From Streptomyces sp. Mut1 (GTDB taxonomy: Bacteria > Actinomycetota > Actinomycetes > Streptomycetales > Streptomycetaceae), in contig NZ_CP120997.1 in the NCBI RefSeq assembly GCF_030719295.1, forward strand, positions 7,016,001 through 7,080,000: DNA of 64,000 nt, read 5' to 3'. Under the pieces are notes generated by a model. The model saw only the letters and a program-made list of their open reading frames with translations. It had not been told where the DNA came from and did not search any database. The stretch's first letter is position 1; each line of letters begins with the position of its first letter. Shown piece after piece: positions 25,502 to 33,680 of this stretch. The position numbers were made by a program, and so were the translations under genes.

Positions 25502-25514
25502 GGCGGAGCCCCGG
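25498..25514. terminator. short GC hairpin after the amidohydrolase
   Basis: CCGGGGC and GCCCCGG pair around GGA directly after the second repeat unit. It is 50 bases beyond the amidohydrolase stop and may terminate from both sides. Confidence 0.6.
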
Positions 25515-25560
25515 TTACGGGAAGGGGCGGGTAGGGGACAGGGCCCGCCGCAGGCGACCC

Positions 25561-25605
25561 ACCCCACCCCACCCCACCCCACCCCACCCCACCCCACCCC
25601 ACCCC
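25561..25605. repeat. nine tandem ACCCC units (GGGGT on the other strand)
   Basis: The pentamer is repeated nine times without interruption, ending 12 bases before the stop codon of the tex gene. On the minus strand, which is the sense strand of tex, it reads as consecutive G4 runs separated by single T and lies in the tex 3' untranslated region. It could form a G-quadruplex in DNA or RNA. Confidence 0.95.
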
Positions 25606-25616
25606 GCTCCGGCGGA

Positions 25617-28052
25617 CTACCGCCCCCCGTCCCCCTTCAACAACCCCGCCCGCCGCAACGCGTCCGCCATCGCCCCGTTCGCCGGAGCCGCGGCAGGCGC
25701 CTGCCGCCCGCCCCCCGCACCACGCGACGACGAACCGCCACCACGGCCACCGCCACCGCCTCCCTGCCGGGGCCGTGGCGGCCGCCCGCCGGGCTCACCC
25801 CCCGAGGACGCGCGGCCACCGGCCGCACCCGCACCGCGGCCACCGGCCGCACCCGCACCGCCGCCCCGGGCGCCCGCGCCCGCACCCGCCTCGTCGTCCA
25901 ACCGCAGCGTCAACGAGATCCGCTTCCGCGGAATGTCGACCTCCATCACCTTGACCCGGACCACATCACCCGGCTTCACGACATCGCGCGGGTCCTTCAC
26001 GAACGTCCGGGACATCGCGGACACATGCACCAGCCCGTCCTGATGCACCCCGACGTCCACGAACGCGCCGAACGCGGCGACGTTCGTCACGACGCCCTCC
26101 AGCACCATCCCGGCCACCAGGTCGCCGATCTTCTCGACGCCCTCCTTGAAGGTGGCCGTCTTGAAGGCGGGACGGGGGTCGCGGCCCGGCTTCTCCAGCT
26201 CCTTCAGGATGTCGCCGACCGTCGGCAGCCCGAACTTCTCGGAGACGAAGTCGTCCGCCCGCAGCGACCGCAGCACGTCCGTGTTGCCGATCAGCGCGGC
26301 CACGTCACCGCCCGTCCGCTTCACCATCGCCCGCACCACCGGGTACGCCTCGGGGTGCACGCTGGAGGCGTCCAGCGGATCGTCGCCCCGGATACGCAGG
26401 AAGCCCGCGCACTGCTCGTACGCCTTCGGGCCCAGCCGCGCCACGTCCTTGAGGCTCTTGCGGGAGTGGAACGGGCCGTTGGTGTCGCGGTGCGCGACGA
26501 TGTTCTCCGCGAGCCCGGCGCCGATGCCGGAGACGCGCGAAAGCAGCGGCGCCGACGCGGTGTTGACGTCGACGCCGACCCCGTTCACACAGTCCTCGAC
26601 GACCGCGTCGAGCGACCGTGAGAGCTTCACCTCGGACAGGTCGTGCTGGTACTGCCCGACGCCGATCGACTTCGGGTCGATCTTCACCAGCTCGGCCAGC
26701 GGGTCCTGGAGCCGGCGCGCGATCGACACGGCGCCGCGCAACGACACGTCCATGTCGGGGAGTTCCTGCGAGGCGAAGGCGGAGGCCGAGTACACGGAGG
26801 CGCCCGCCTCCGACACCATCACCTTGGTGAGCTTCAGCTCCGGGTGCTTCTCGCACAGCTCACCGGCGAGCTTGTCCGTCTCGCGGGACGCCGTGCCGTT
26901 GCCGATGGCGATCAGATCGACGTGGTGCTCCCGCGCCAGCCGCTCCAGCGTCGCCAGCGACTGGTCCCACTTGTTGGCCGGGACGTGCGGGTGGATGACA
27001 TCGGTCGCGACGACCTTGCCCGTCGCGTCCACGACGGCGACCTTCACCCCGGTACGGAAACCGGGGTCGAGCCCCAGCGTGGCCCTGGTCCCGGCCGGTG
27101 CGGCGAGCAGCAGATCGCGCAGGTTCGACGCGAAGACGCGTACCGCCTCGTCCTCCGCCGCCGTGCGCAGCCGCAGCCGCAGGTCGATGCCGAGGTGCAC
27201 CAGGATGCGGGTCCGCCAGGCCCAGCGGACGGTGTCGGCGAGCCACTTGTCGCCGGGGCGCCCCCGGTCGTTGACGCCGAAGCGCCGGGCCACCATGTTC
27301 TCGAAACCGGACGGGCCGGGCGCATCGGACGGCTCCTCGGGCTCCAGGACCAGGTCGAGCACGTCCTCCTTCTCGCCCCGGAGCATCGCCAGCACCCGGT
27401 GCGAGGGCAGCGCGGTGAACGGCTCGGCGAAGTCGAAGTAGTCCGCGAACTTGGCGCCCGCCTCCTCCTTGCCGTCCCGCACCCGGGCCATCAGCCGCCC
27501 GCGCGACCACATGCGCTCGCGCAGCTCGCCGATCAGGTCCGCGTCCTCCGAGAAGCGCTCGGTGAGGATGGCGCGGGCCCCCTCCAGGGCCGCCGCCGCG
27601 TCCGCGACGCCCTTGTCCGCGTCCATGAAGGCCGCGGCCGCGGCGAGCGGGTCCACCGAGGGGTCGTCCAGCAGGCCCGAGGCGAGCGGTTCGAGACCCG
27701 CCTCCCGGGCGATCTGCGCCTTGGTCCGCCGCTTCGGCTTGAACGGCAGGTAGATGTCCTCAAGACGCGCCTTGGTGTCGGCGGCCAGGATGCGCGCCTC
27801 CAGCGCGTCGTCGAGCTTGCCCTGCTCCCGTACGGATTCGAGGACCGCCGCCCGGCGGTCCTCCAGTTCGCGCAGATACCGCAGCCGCTCCTCGAGCGTG
27901 CGCAGCTGCGCGTCGTCGAGCATCTCGGTCGCTTCCTTGCGGTAGCGGGCGATGAACGGCACGGTCGACCCGCCGTCGAGCAGCTCGACGGCCGCCTTCA
28001 CCTGTCGCTCGCGTACGCCGAGTTCCTCGGCGATCCTGCCTTCGATGGACAT
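25617..28052 (-). CDS. tex: Tex-like S1 RNA-binding protein
   Basis: About 811 residues. The order is the N-terminal Tex helical region (VPFIARYRKE near 30), a YqgF/RNase-H-like domain starting LGLDPGFRTGVKVAVVD (about 340), helix-hairpin-helix segments SRVSGIGAGLAENIVAHRD and ARLGPKAYEQCAGFLRI, and an S1 domain GMVLEGVVTNVAAFGAFVDVGVHQDGLVH (about 650). Tex is a cytosolic nucleic-acid-binding protein tied to transcription and translation. The last 100 residues are a Gly/Ala/Arg low-complexity tail with RGG-like clusters, longer than in enterobacterial Tex. The ATG at 28052 gives the conserved start; a GTG at 28058 is possible. No strong ribosome site is visible. Confidence 0.93.
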   Translation of the reverse strand: MSIEGRIAEELGVRERQVKAAVELLDGGSTVPFIARYRKEATEMLDDAQLRTLEERLRYLRELEDRRAAVLESVREQGKLDDALEARILAADTKARLEDIYLPFKPKRRTKAQIAREAGLEPLASGLLDDPSVDPLAAAAAFMDADKGVADAAAALEGARAILTERFSEDADLIGELRERMWSRGRLMARVRDGKEEAGAKFADYFDFAEPFTALPSHRVLAMLRGEKEDVLDLVLEPEEPSDAPGPSGFENMVARRFGVNDRGRPGDKWLADTVRWAWRTRILVHLGIDLRLRLRTAAEDEAVRVFASNLRDLLLAAPAGTRATLGLDPGFRTGVKVAVVDATGKVVATDVIHPHVPANKWDQSLATLERLAREHHVDLIAIGNGTASRETDKLAGELCEKHPELKLTKVMVSEAGASVYSASAFASQELPDMDVSLRGAVSIARRLQDPLAELVKIDPKSIGVGQYQHDLSEVKLSRSLDAVVEDCVNGVGVDVNTASAPLLSRVSGIGAGLAENIVAHRDTNGPFHSRKSLKDVARLGPKAYEQCAGFLRIRGDDPLDASSVHPEAYPVVRAMVKRTGGDVAALIGNTDVLRSLRADDFVSEKFGLPTVGDILKELEKPGRDPRPAFKTATFKEGVEKIGDLVAGMVLEGVVTNVAAFGAFVDVGVHQDGLVHVSAMSRTFVKDPRDVVKPGDVVRVKVMEVDIPRKRISLTLRLDDEAGAGAGARGGGAGAAGGRGAGAAGGRASSGGEPGGRPPRPRQGGGGGGRGGGSSSRGAGGGRQAPAAAPANGAMADALRRAGLLKGDGGR

Positions 28053-28209
28053 CGTCACGGTTCTACCGACTCGCCTTCTCCTGCTGGCTGTGCTGTTCGG
28101 GCCCCGGACCTGCCCGGAGTCACACGCCTGCATTGTGCCGGGTGGCCGGGCGCCGTGTCGCCCGGCCACCCCAGCGAGCCGCCGCCGGATTCCCCGGTGG
28201 CCGGCGGTG

Positions 28210-29067
28210 TCAGCCGGTCGCGTCGGACGGGAAGGCGCCCGCCGCCCACGCCGTGGCGAGGAATCCGCGCCCCAGTTCGGTCAGCCGCGCCACGCCGGGA
28301 CCGCCCAGGTGCTCGTACGGGCCGAGGTCCATCCGGTCCGTGGCCTCCTCCAGCTCCTTGCGCAGCGCGGTGCCCTCGTCCGTCAGCTCGCCCTCCGCCG
28401 TGAGCAGCCCGCGCTCCCGCAGCCGGGCGGAGGCGTCCTCCCAGTCGGCGCGGCGCCAGCCCCGGGTGGCGAGGATCCAGCGGATCGCCATGCCCTTGCC
28501 GGTCGCGGTGTGGCTGACCAGCGCCTCGACGGGGTCGAGATCCGCCGCGAGGAGCGCGGCGAGATGCGCGTCGCCCCGGTGCTCGCGCAGCAGCGTCGCC
28601 GCGTGCCAGTACGCCAGGTGCGGTTCCTCCGGGACGGGGAGGCCGGCGTGCGCCGCGTACAGCGGCCGGGCGTGCCGGGTGCAGCCCTCGGTGGCGCGCA
28701 GGGCGAGCCGTGCGGCCTCGGCCATCTCGGGAGAGGCGATGACCTCGGCGCCGAGCAGCCGGCGCAGCGTCGAGTCAGCGGCGCGCAGCCGCGCGTCGAG
28801 CACCTTCGCGGGCGAGGCGATGTCCCAGATGGCGGGCACATGCTGGGAGACCAGCGCGTGGTTGAAGTTGTAGAACGTCGCGGTGACCGTGTCCGCGCCG
28901 ACGGCGCCCATGGCGGCCGCGCGGGTGGCGAAGTAGGCGGCGGCGGGGTCGTCGATCCCGACCCCGCCGAGCTCCTTGCCGAGGTCGGGGGAGAAGTAGA
29001 GCGAGGAGTGCAGCGGGTTGAGGGCGTTGTGACAGCGCCGTCCGGCACGGGGCGGGAGAGTACTCAT
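28210..29067 (-). CDS. SCO6745/SalK-like helical protein of unknown function
   Basis: About 285 residues, acidic, helical, without signal or membrane segments. I recognise the SCO6745-type pattern: N-terminal HNALNPLHSSLYFSPDLGKEL, AAYFATRAAAMGAVGAD, YNFNHALVSQHVPAIWD, and a C-terminal segment with winged-helix appearance (ARLRERGLLTAEGELTDEGTALR). The function of the family is unknown; MarR-like helices in the C-terminal half suggest nucleic acid or ligand binding. The ATG at 29067 is preferred over a GTG nine bases upstream. A perfect TetR-like palindrome lies directly before the start, so expression is probably repressed by a TetR protein. It is divergent from the GlxA-type regulator. Confidence 0.72.
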   Translation of the reverse strand: MSTLPPRAGRRCHNALNPLHSSLYFSPDLGKELGGVGIDDPAAAYFATRAAAMGAVGADTVTATFYNFNHALVSQHVPAIWDIASPAKVLDARLRAADSTLRRLLGAEVIASPEMAEAARLALRATEGCTRHARPLYAAHAGLPVPEEPHLAYWHAATLLREHRGDAHLAALLAADLDPVEALVSHTATGKGMAIRWILATRGWRRADWEDASARLRERGLLTAEGELTDEGTALRKELEEATDRMDLGPYEHLGGPGVARLTELGRGFLATAWAAGAFPSDATG

Positions 29068-29078
29068 ACCCCGCACGT

Positions 29079-29094
29079 TACCGACTGGTCGGTA
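29079..29094. promoter_or_regulatory. TetR-type operator palindrome
   Basis: TACCGAC-TG-GTCGGTA is a perfect seven-base inverted repeat in the 135-base spacer between the divergent SCO6745-like and GlxA-like genes, 12 bases upstream of the former's ATG. ACCGACYGGTCGGT is a common shape for TetR-family operators. Which regulator binds is unknown; the TetR at 14371 is one candidate. Confidence 0.7.
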
Positions 29095-29202
29095 CGGGCA
29101 GGAAGTCCCCGGACGGCGTGAGCTGCGCCGCAGCCGATCATGGCAGGAAAGGTGGGAAGCCCGTCATTGCGGCCATCGGCGGGGCCGCCCAGGATGGCGG
29201 AC

Positions 29203-30186
29203 ATGAAGCAGCGATCCGTGCTCGTCGTCCTCTTCGACGACATCCAGAGCCTCGACGTGACCGGCCCCATGGAGGTCTTCGCCGGCGCCTCCCGGTTCCC
29301 GGAGGTCTCGTACGAACTGCGCACCGCCTCACTGGACGGCGCCCCGGTCCGCTCGTCCTGCGGCCTCACCCTCGTCCCCGACTGCGGCCTCGCCGACGCC
29401 CCGGCGCCCCACACCCTCCTGGTCCCCGGCGGCGGGGGCACCCGCACGCCTGACCCCGCCCTCGTGGACTGGCTGCGCGACCACGGCCCGCTGCCGGAGC
29501 GGCTGGTGTCCGTGTGCAGCGGCGCGTTGCTGCTCGCGGCCGCCGGGCTGCTGGACGGGCACCGCGCCACGACGCACTGGAACGTGACCGACCGCCTCGC
29601 CCGCGACCACCCGGCCGTCGATGTCGACCCCGAGCCGATCTTCGTACGCGACGGCCGGATCTCCACCTCCGCGGGCGTCACCACGGGCATCGACCTCGCG
29701 CTCGCGCTGGTCGAGGAGGACCACGGCCGCGACGTCGCCCTCACGATCGCCCGGCACCTCGTCGTCTTTCTGCGCAGGCCCGGCAGCCAGTCGCAGTTCA
29801 GCGCCCAGCTCAGCGCCCAGACGGCCCGCCGCGAACCGCTGCGCGAGGTCCAGCACTGGATCACCGAACACCCCGGCGCCGACCTCGGCGTCGAGGCCCT
29901 GGCGGCCCGCGCCCGCCTCTCGCCGCGCCACTTCGCCCGCGCGTTCCGCACGGAGACCGGGACGACCCCCGGCCGGTACGTCGACCGGGTGCGCCTCGAA
30001 CACGCCCGCAGGCTCCTGGAGGACACGACCGACGGCGTCGCCGGCATCGCGAGGAACTCCGGGTACGGCACCCCGGAGGCGATGCGCCGGGCCTTCGTCA
30101 AGGCCCTCGGCACGGCCCCCGCCGAGTACCGCCGCCGCTTCGGGCCCCGGCCGGCGGACCGCCCCGCCGGACCCGGCCGCCCCTGA
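29203..30186 (+). CDS. GlxA family AraC-type transcriptional regulator
   Basis: A 327-residue regulator. Residues 1-190 form a DJ-1/PfpI-like (GATase1) domain starting SVLVVLFDDIQSLDVTGPMEVF, with the nucleophile-elbow segment SVCSGALLLAAAGLLDG. Residues about 210-310 are the AraC double HTH (LGVEALAARARLSPRHFARAF and GVAGIARNSGYGTPEAMRRAF). Such proteins often sense amides, betaines or unknown small molecules. The start may be the ATG at 29203 or 29194. It precedes a stand-alone DJ-1/PfpI protein by 122 bases, the usual pairing of a GlxA regulator with a DJ-1 enzyme gene. Confidence 0.9.
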   Translation: MKQRSVLVVLFDDIQSLDVTGPMEVFAGASRFPEVSYELRTASLDGAPVRSSCGLTLVPDCGLADAPAPHTLLVPGGGGTRTPDPALVDWLRDHGPLPERLVSVCSGALLLAAAGLLDGHRATTHWNVTDRLARDHPAVDVDPEPIFVRDGRISTSAGVTTGIDLALALVEEDHGRDVALTIARHLVVFLRRPGSQSQFSAQLSAQTARREPLREVQHWITEHPGADLGVEALAARARLSPRHFARAFRTETGTTPGRYVDRVRLEHARRLLEDTTDGVAGIARNSGYGTPEAMRRAFVKALGTAPAEYRRRFGPRPADRPAGPGRP

Positions 30187-30236
30187 ACGAGCGACGGCAA
30201 ACCGACAGACCGAGCCACCGAGTTACCGGGAATCCG

Positions 30237-30290
30237 CCGGAACCGACCGAGCCGCCGGAACCGACCGAGCCGCCGGAACCGACCGAGCCG
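30237..30290 (+). repeat. three exact 18-bp tandem repeats before the DJ-1 gene
   Basis: CCGGAACCGACCGAGCCG occurs at 30237, 30255 and 30273, with decayed copies just upstream. The array ends 18 bases before the DJ-1 ATG. It is in frame and open (Glu-Pro-Thr-Glu-Pro-Pro units), so a longer translated product is conceivable, but it more likely lies in the leader. Confidence 0.9.
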
Positions 30291-30308
30291 AGAGACGGGC
30301 AGCAACCC

Positions 30309-30944
30309 ATGCAGATCGCCATCCTCCTCTTCGACCGCTTCACCGCACTGGACGCCGTGGGAACGTACGAGATCCTCTCCCGCACCCCCGGTGCCGAGAC
30401 CGTCTTCGTCGCCGAGCGGGCGGGCGCGGTGCGCAACGACAGCGGCAGCCTCGACCTGGTCGCGCACCGCGCCCTGGACGAGGTCCCCGCCCCCGACCTG
30501 GTGATCGTCCCGGGCGGCCCGGGGCAGCACCACCAGATGGAGAACGAGAACCTGCTCGGCTGGCTGCGCAGGGCGGACGCGACCAGCACCTGGACCACCT
30601 CGGTGTGCACCGGGTCGCTGCTGCTGGCCGCCGCCGGGCTGCTCAAGGGGCGGCGCGCCACGTCGCACTGGCTCGCCCTGGACACGCTGAAGGACTACGG
30701 GGCCGAGCCCACCGGCGAACGCGTGGTCCTCGACGGCAAGTACGTCACCGCGGCCGGCGTCTCGTCCGGGATCGACATGGGCCTCACGCTGCTCGGCCGG
30801 ATCGCCGGCGACCGGACCGCCCAGGCCGTACAGCTGCTGACGGAGTACGACCCGCAGCCGCCGTACGACGCGGGCTCGCCCCAGAAGGCCCCGGCGGGGC
30901 TCGTGGAGGAGTGGCGCGGCCGGAGCCGCTTCATCCTTCAGTAG
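30309..30944 (+). CDS. DJ-1/PfpI family protein, isonitrile-hydratase-like
   Basis: A 211-residue single-domain DJ-1/PfpI protein: QIAILLFDRFTALDAVGTYEIL at the start, VIVPGGPGQ, and the nucleophile cysteine in TSVCTGSLLLAAAGLLKGRRAT. This branch includes isonitrile hydratase (InhA), which converts isonitriles to N-substituted formamides, and many uncharacterised amidases. It is cytosolic. Its upstream neighbour, a GlxA/AraC regulator, carries the same domain and probably controls it. The last 14 bases overlap the convergent enoyl-CoA hydratase gene. The ribosome site is weak (GAGACGGGCAG). Confidence 0.85.
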   Translation: MQIAILLFDRFTALDAVGTYEILSRTPGAETVFVAERAGAVRNDSGSLDLVAHRALDEVPAPDLVIVPGGPGQHHQMENENLLGWLRRADATSTWTTSVCTGSLLLAAAGLLKGRRATSHWLALDTLKDYGAEPTGERVVLDGKYVTAAGVSSGIDMGLTLLGRIAGDRTAQAVQLLTEYDPQPPYDAGSPQKAPAGLVEEWRGRSRFILQ

Positions 30945-31701
30945 GCGCCGCGGCCCGCCAGGTGAAGCGGGGCGTGCGGCGCTCCAGGAAGGCGGCGACA
31001 CCCTCCGCGGTGTCGCCGCTGTGCCGTGCCTGCCCCGCCCAGTGGCCGTCCCGGTCCTCGCGCCCCGCCGCGAACTCCTTGGCCGCCGCCTGCGTCAGCC
31101 GGGAACGGGACACCAGGGTCCGTACGTAGGCGCCGACCCGCTCGTCCAGTTCGCCGGCCGGCAGCACCTCGTCCACCAGGCCGGTCCGCAGCGCCCGTTC
31201 CGTATCGATCAGCTCCCCGGAGAAGAGCAGGTGCTTGGCCGTCGAGGGGCCCGTCAGCGCGGCGAGACGCCGGGTGGACGACGCGGGGTAGACGATCCCG
31301 AGCTTGGCGGGCGTGACACCGAACAGGGCCCCTTCCGCCGCGAAGCGCAGATCGCAGGCGGCGGCGAGCTGGCTGCCGCCGCCGACGCAGTAGCCGCGCA
31401 CCGCCGCCAGCGTCGGCAGCGGGAAGGCCGCCAGTGCCTCCTCGGCCGCGACGGCCAGTCCCTGCGGGTCGCGCGAGGGGTCCCGGAGCGAGGAGATGTC
31501 CGCACCCGCGCAGAAGGTGTCGCCGGCGCCCGTCAGGACCAGGGCGCCCACCGAGGGGTCGGCGGCCAGCCGGTCCAGCAGCACCGGCAGCTCCTGCCAC
31601 ATGTCGGCGGTCATCGCGTTGCGCTTGGCGGGGTTGCTGATGACGACGGTGGCCACACCGTCCGCGAGGCCGTGCTCCAGCCGGGGTTCCGTACGGTCCA
31701 T
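30931..31701 (-). CDS. enoyl-CoA hydratase/isomerase family protein
   Basis: A 256-residue crotonase. The oxyanion-hole segments are LTGAGDTFCAGADISSL (about 57-73) and VRGYCVGGGSQLAAACDLRFA (about 95-115); the usual catalytic Glu of the second segment is replaced by Ser-Gln (GGGSQ), as in many crotonase isomerases or hydrolases. It binds acyl-CoA in the cytoplasm, but the specific reaction cannot be told. The ATG at 31701 is the family-consistent start. Its 3' end overlaps the DJ-1 gene by 14 bases on the opposite strand. Confidence 0.85.
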   Translation of the reverse strand: MDRTEPRLEHGLADGVATVVISNPAKRNAMTADMWQELPVLLDRLAADPSVGALVLTGAGDTFCAGADISSLRDPSRDPQGLAVAAEEALAAFPLPTLAAVRGYCVGGGSQLAAACDLRFAAEGALFGVTPAKLGIVYPASSTRRLAALTGPSTAKHLLFSGELIDTERALRTGLVDEVLPAGELDERVGAYVRTLVSRSRLTQAAAKEFAAGREDRDGHWAGQARHSGDTAEGVAAFLERRTPRFTWRAAAPTEG

Positions 31702-31874
31702 GAGCCGGAGCCTATCCGGCCAGAAGCGGTCGAAAAGCAGATGTTCGCGCGTGAGATCGGTCAAGTCCGGTCGATAGAAGTCGACTTCTGTTCAGTAGTA
31801 CAGACCGAGGCAACTACGCGCCGCACTCTGTACTCCACGTGCAGTCACTTCGAGTGGAGAGCGGGTACCGGACT

Positions 31875-32330
31875 ATGGAGAGCCGCGGGAGTGTCCCCGC
31901 CCGGCCCGTGCCGTACGAAGGGGTCTGGCGGTTCACCGCCCCGGCCACGGACGTCTCCGTACCCCGGGCCCGGCACGCCGTGCGCGACCTGCTGAAGCGT
32001 CAGAACGTGCCCATCCACGACGACATCACCCAGGGGCTCCTGCTCATCGTCTCCGAGCTGGTCACCAACGCGGTGAAGCACGCCGCGCTGCTCTCGCCCG
32101 AGCTCGCCGTGGAGGTGGCCGTGGGCGCGGAGTGGGTCAGGGTGTCCGTCGAGGACAACCACCCCTACCGGCCCACGGCGCTGGAGACCGACTACGCGCA
32201 GACCGGCGGGCGCGGCCTGCTGCTGGTCCGGGAGATCACCAGGGAAGCCGGCGGGAGCTGCGACGTCGAGCACACCGCGGGCGGCGGAAAGGTCATCTGG
32301 GCGGCCCTTCCGCTCGGCACGGCCCCCTGA
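31875..32330 (+). CDS. ATP-binding anti-sigma regulatory-type protein (SpoIIAB/RsbW-like HATPase)
   Basis: About 151 residues with a GHKL ATPase fold: N-box IVSELVTNAVKHA, G1-like VEDNHPYRPT and G2 GGRGLLLVREI, ending in a beta-hairpin GGKVIWAALPL. Streptomyces encode many small proteins of this kind, which act as anti-sigma kinases or partners of BldB/STAS proteins. No sigma factor or anti-sigma antagonist is adjacent. I chose the ATG at 31875 after GGAGAGCGGG; a GTG at 31839 would add 12 residues but has no ribosome site. Confidence 0.85.
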   Translation: MESRGSVPARPVPYEGVWRFTAPATDVSVPRARHAVRDLLKRQNVPIHDDITQGLLLIVSELVTNAVKHAALLSPELAVEVAVGAEWVRVSVEDNHPYRPTALETDYAQTGGRGLLLVREITREAGGSCDVEHTAGGGKVIWAALPLGTAP

Positions 32331-32351
32331 CCCTCCCGCCGGTGAACGCCC

Positions 32352-32945
32352 CTACCAGCCCGCGGCCGGCCCGGTCAGTTCACGGATCGCGGGCCGGGCG
32401 GCGTCCAGCACGGTCATGAACCACGCGGAGAACGGCTGCCGGGCATGCCGCTCGGCCAGCTCCCCGGCCGTCACGAAGTCCGTCTCGCCGACCTCCTCCG
32501 GATCCGGCCGCAGCCGCTCCTGCGCCAGGCCCACGAAGAGGTGGTTGAACTCCTGCTCCACCAGACCCGAGGCGGGGTCCGGGTGGTTGTAGCGGACGGT
32601 GCCCGCCTCGGCCATCAGCGACGGCGAGATGCCCAGCTCCTCGTACGTGCGCCGGGCGGCGGCCGCGAAGGGGGCCTCGCCCGGGTACGGGTGGCCGCAG
32701 CAGGTGTTGGACCAGACGCCGGGGGAGTGGTACTTGCCCAGGGCGCGCTGCTGGAGCAGCAGCCGGCCCTGCTCGTCGAAGAGGAACACGGAGAACGCGC
32801 GGTGCAGTTGTCCGGGCGCCTGGTGGGCGGCGAGCTTCTCCGCCGTGCCGATGGTGGTGCCGTTCTCGTCGACCAGTTCGAGCATGATCGCTTCTGCTGT
32901 GCCGTTCGACGAGGTGTTCGCCGCGGTCGCTGGTGTGGTCGGCAT
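32352..32945 (-). CDS. idi: isopentenyl-diphosphate delta-isomerase, type I
   Basis: A 197-residue Nudix-fold isomerase. The catalytic cysteine is in SNTCCGHPYPGE and the metal and acid residues in RRTYEELGI and the later EVGETDFVT. It interconverts IPP and DMAPP with Mg/Mn in the cytoplasm, feeding the isoprenoid genes 10 kb downstream (polyprenyl synthase, squalene synthases, Dxs). The ATG at 32945 has AAGGA at good spacing. It is a single gene between the anti-sigma ATPase (convergent) and the GNAT gene. By memory, S. coelicolor also has an idi near its hopanoid locus. Confidence 0.93.
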   Translation of the reverse strand: MPTTPATAANTSSNGTAEAIMLELVDENGTTIGTAEKLAAHQAPGQLHRAFSVFLFDEQGRLLLQQRALGKYHSPGVWSNTCCGHPYPGEAPFAAAARRTYEELGISPSLMAEAGTVRYNHPDPASGLVEQEFNHLFVGLAQERLRPDPEEVGETDFVTAGELAERHARQPFSAWFMTVLDAARPAIRELTGPAAGW

Positions 32946-33070
32946 ACCCATCCTTCGCTGTGGTCCCGGCCCCGAGCGCCGGTCCCGTCGAGTCTGATCA
33001 AGTCTGCCGTACAAAAGCGGCTTGTCCGCACTTCGGGTCCTGGCATGTCCGCCCCGCCCCCAGCGGCGCG

Positions 33071-33586
33071 TCAGACCCCGAAAGCTGCCGGATACTCAAT
33101 CGTGCCCCGCGCGACGGGCGCGGAATCATCGAGCACCAGCGCCATCATCGCCTCGTCCGGAACCTCGAAGGACGGCCGGATTCCGTAGCGCGAGGCGGGG
33201 ACGAAGCCGAACCGCGGATAGTACTCGGGGTGGCCGAGGACCAGGACCAGCGGCTCCCCGCGCAGCCGGGCCGCGTCGAGCACGGCCCGCACCACGGCCA
33301 GGCCCGCGCCCCGGCGCTGGTGCTCCGGAGCCGTGGCGACCGGGGCGAGGGCCAGAGCGGGCGCGCCCCCCACCCGGCAGCGGGTCAGCAGGGCGAAGGC
33401 GGCGACGGATCCGTCGGGGGCCTCGGCGACGTAGGAGAGACCGGGCAGCCAGGCCGAGGTGTCGACGCGCAGGGCGTCCACCAGGGCGGCTTCCGCCTCG
33501 GTCGGGAAGGCGGCCGCGTTCACCGCGCGCACGGCGGCCGCGTCGGCGGCCGTCTCGGGACGGGCGGGCCAGGAGAAGTCGGTCAA
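33071..33586 (-). CDS. GNAT family N-acetyltransferase (YhbS-like)
   Basis: A 171-residue acetyltransferase. The acetyl-CoA loop is APEHQRRGAGLAVVRAVLD, and the following VLVLGHPEYYPRFGFVPASRYGI is typical of the YhbS/GCN5 branch. It starts at a TTG (33586) with GAGGG nine bases upstream; no ATG or GTG fits the expected N-terminus. The substrate is unknown; small amines or protein N-termini are common. It reads in the same direction as the zinc exporter upstream (95-base gap), so the two may be co-transcribed. Confidence 0.83.
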   Translation of the reverse strand: MTDFSWPARPETAADAAAVRAVNAAAFPTEAEAALVDALRVDTSAWLPGLSYVAEAPDGSVAAFALLTRCRVGGAPALALAPVATAPEHQRRGAGLAVVRAVLDAARLRGEPLVLVLGHPEYYPRFGFVPASRYGIRPSFEVPDEAMMALVLDDSAPVARGTIEYPAAFGV

Positions 33587-33680
33587 CGTGAGAAACCCTC
33601 GGGGTGGGCGGGCACCGGCCGGTGCGCCGGTTCGTACACCTCTGCGAAACCTTACACCCCGGGTTTTCCCGGCCGAGGGG

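Noticed and set aside
25424..25605. Short repeats here considered as a CRISPR array
   Set aside because: Units are directly adjacent with no spacers of unique sequence, and no cas genes are near.
30237..30290. 18-bp triplicate considered as a CRISPR or mobile-element end
   Set aside because: No spacers, no transposase, no target-site duplication.
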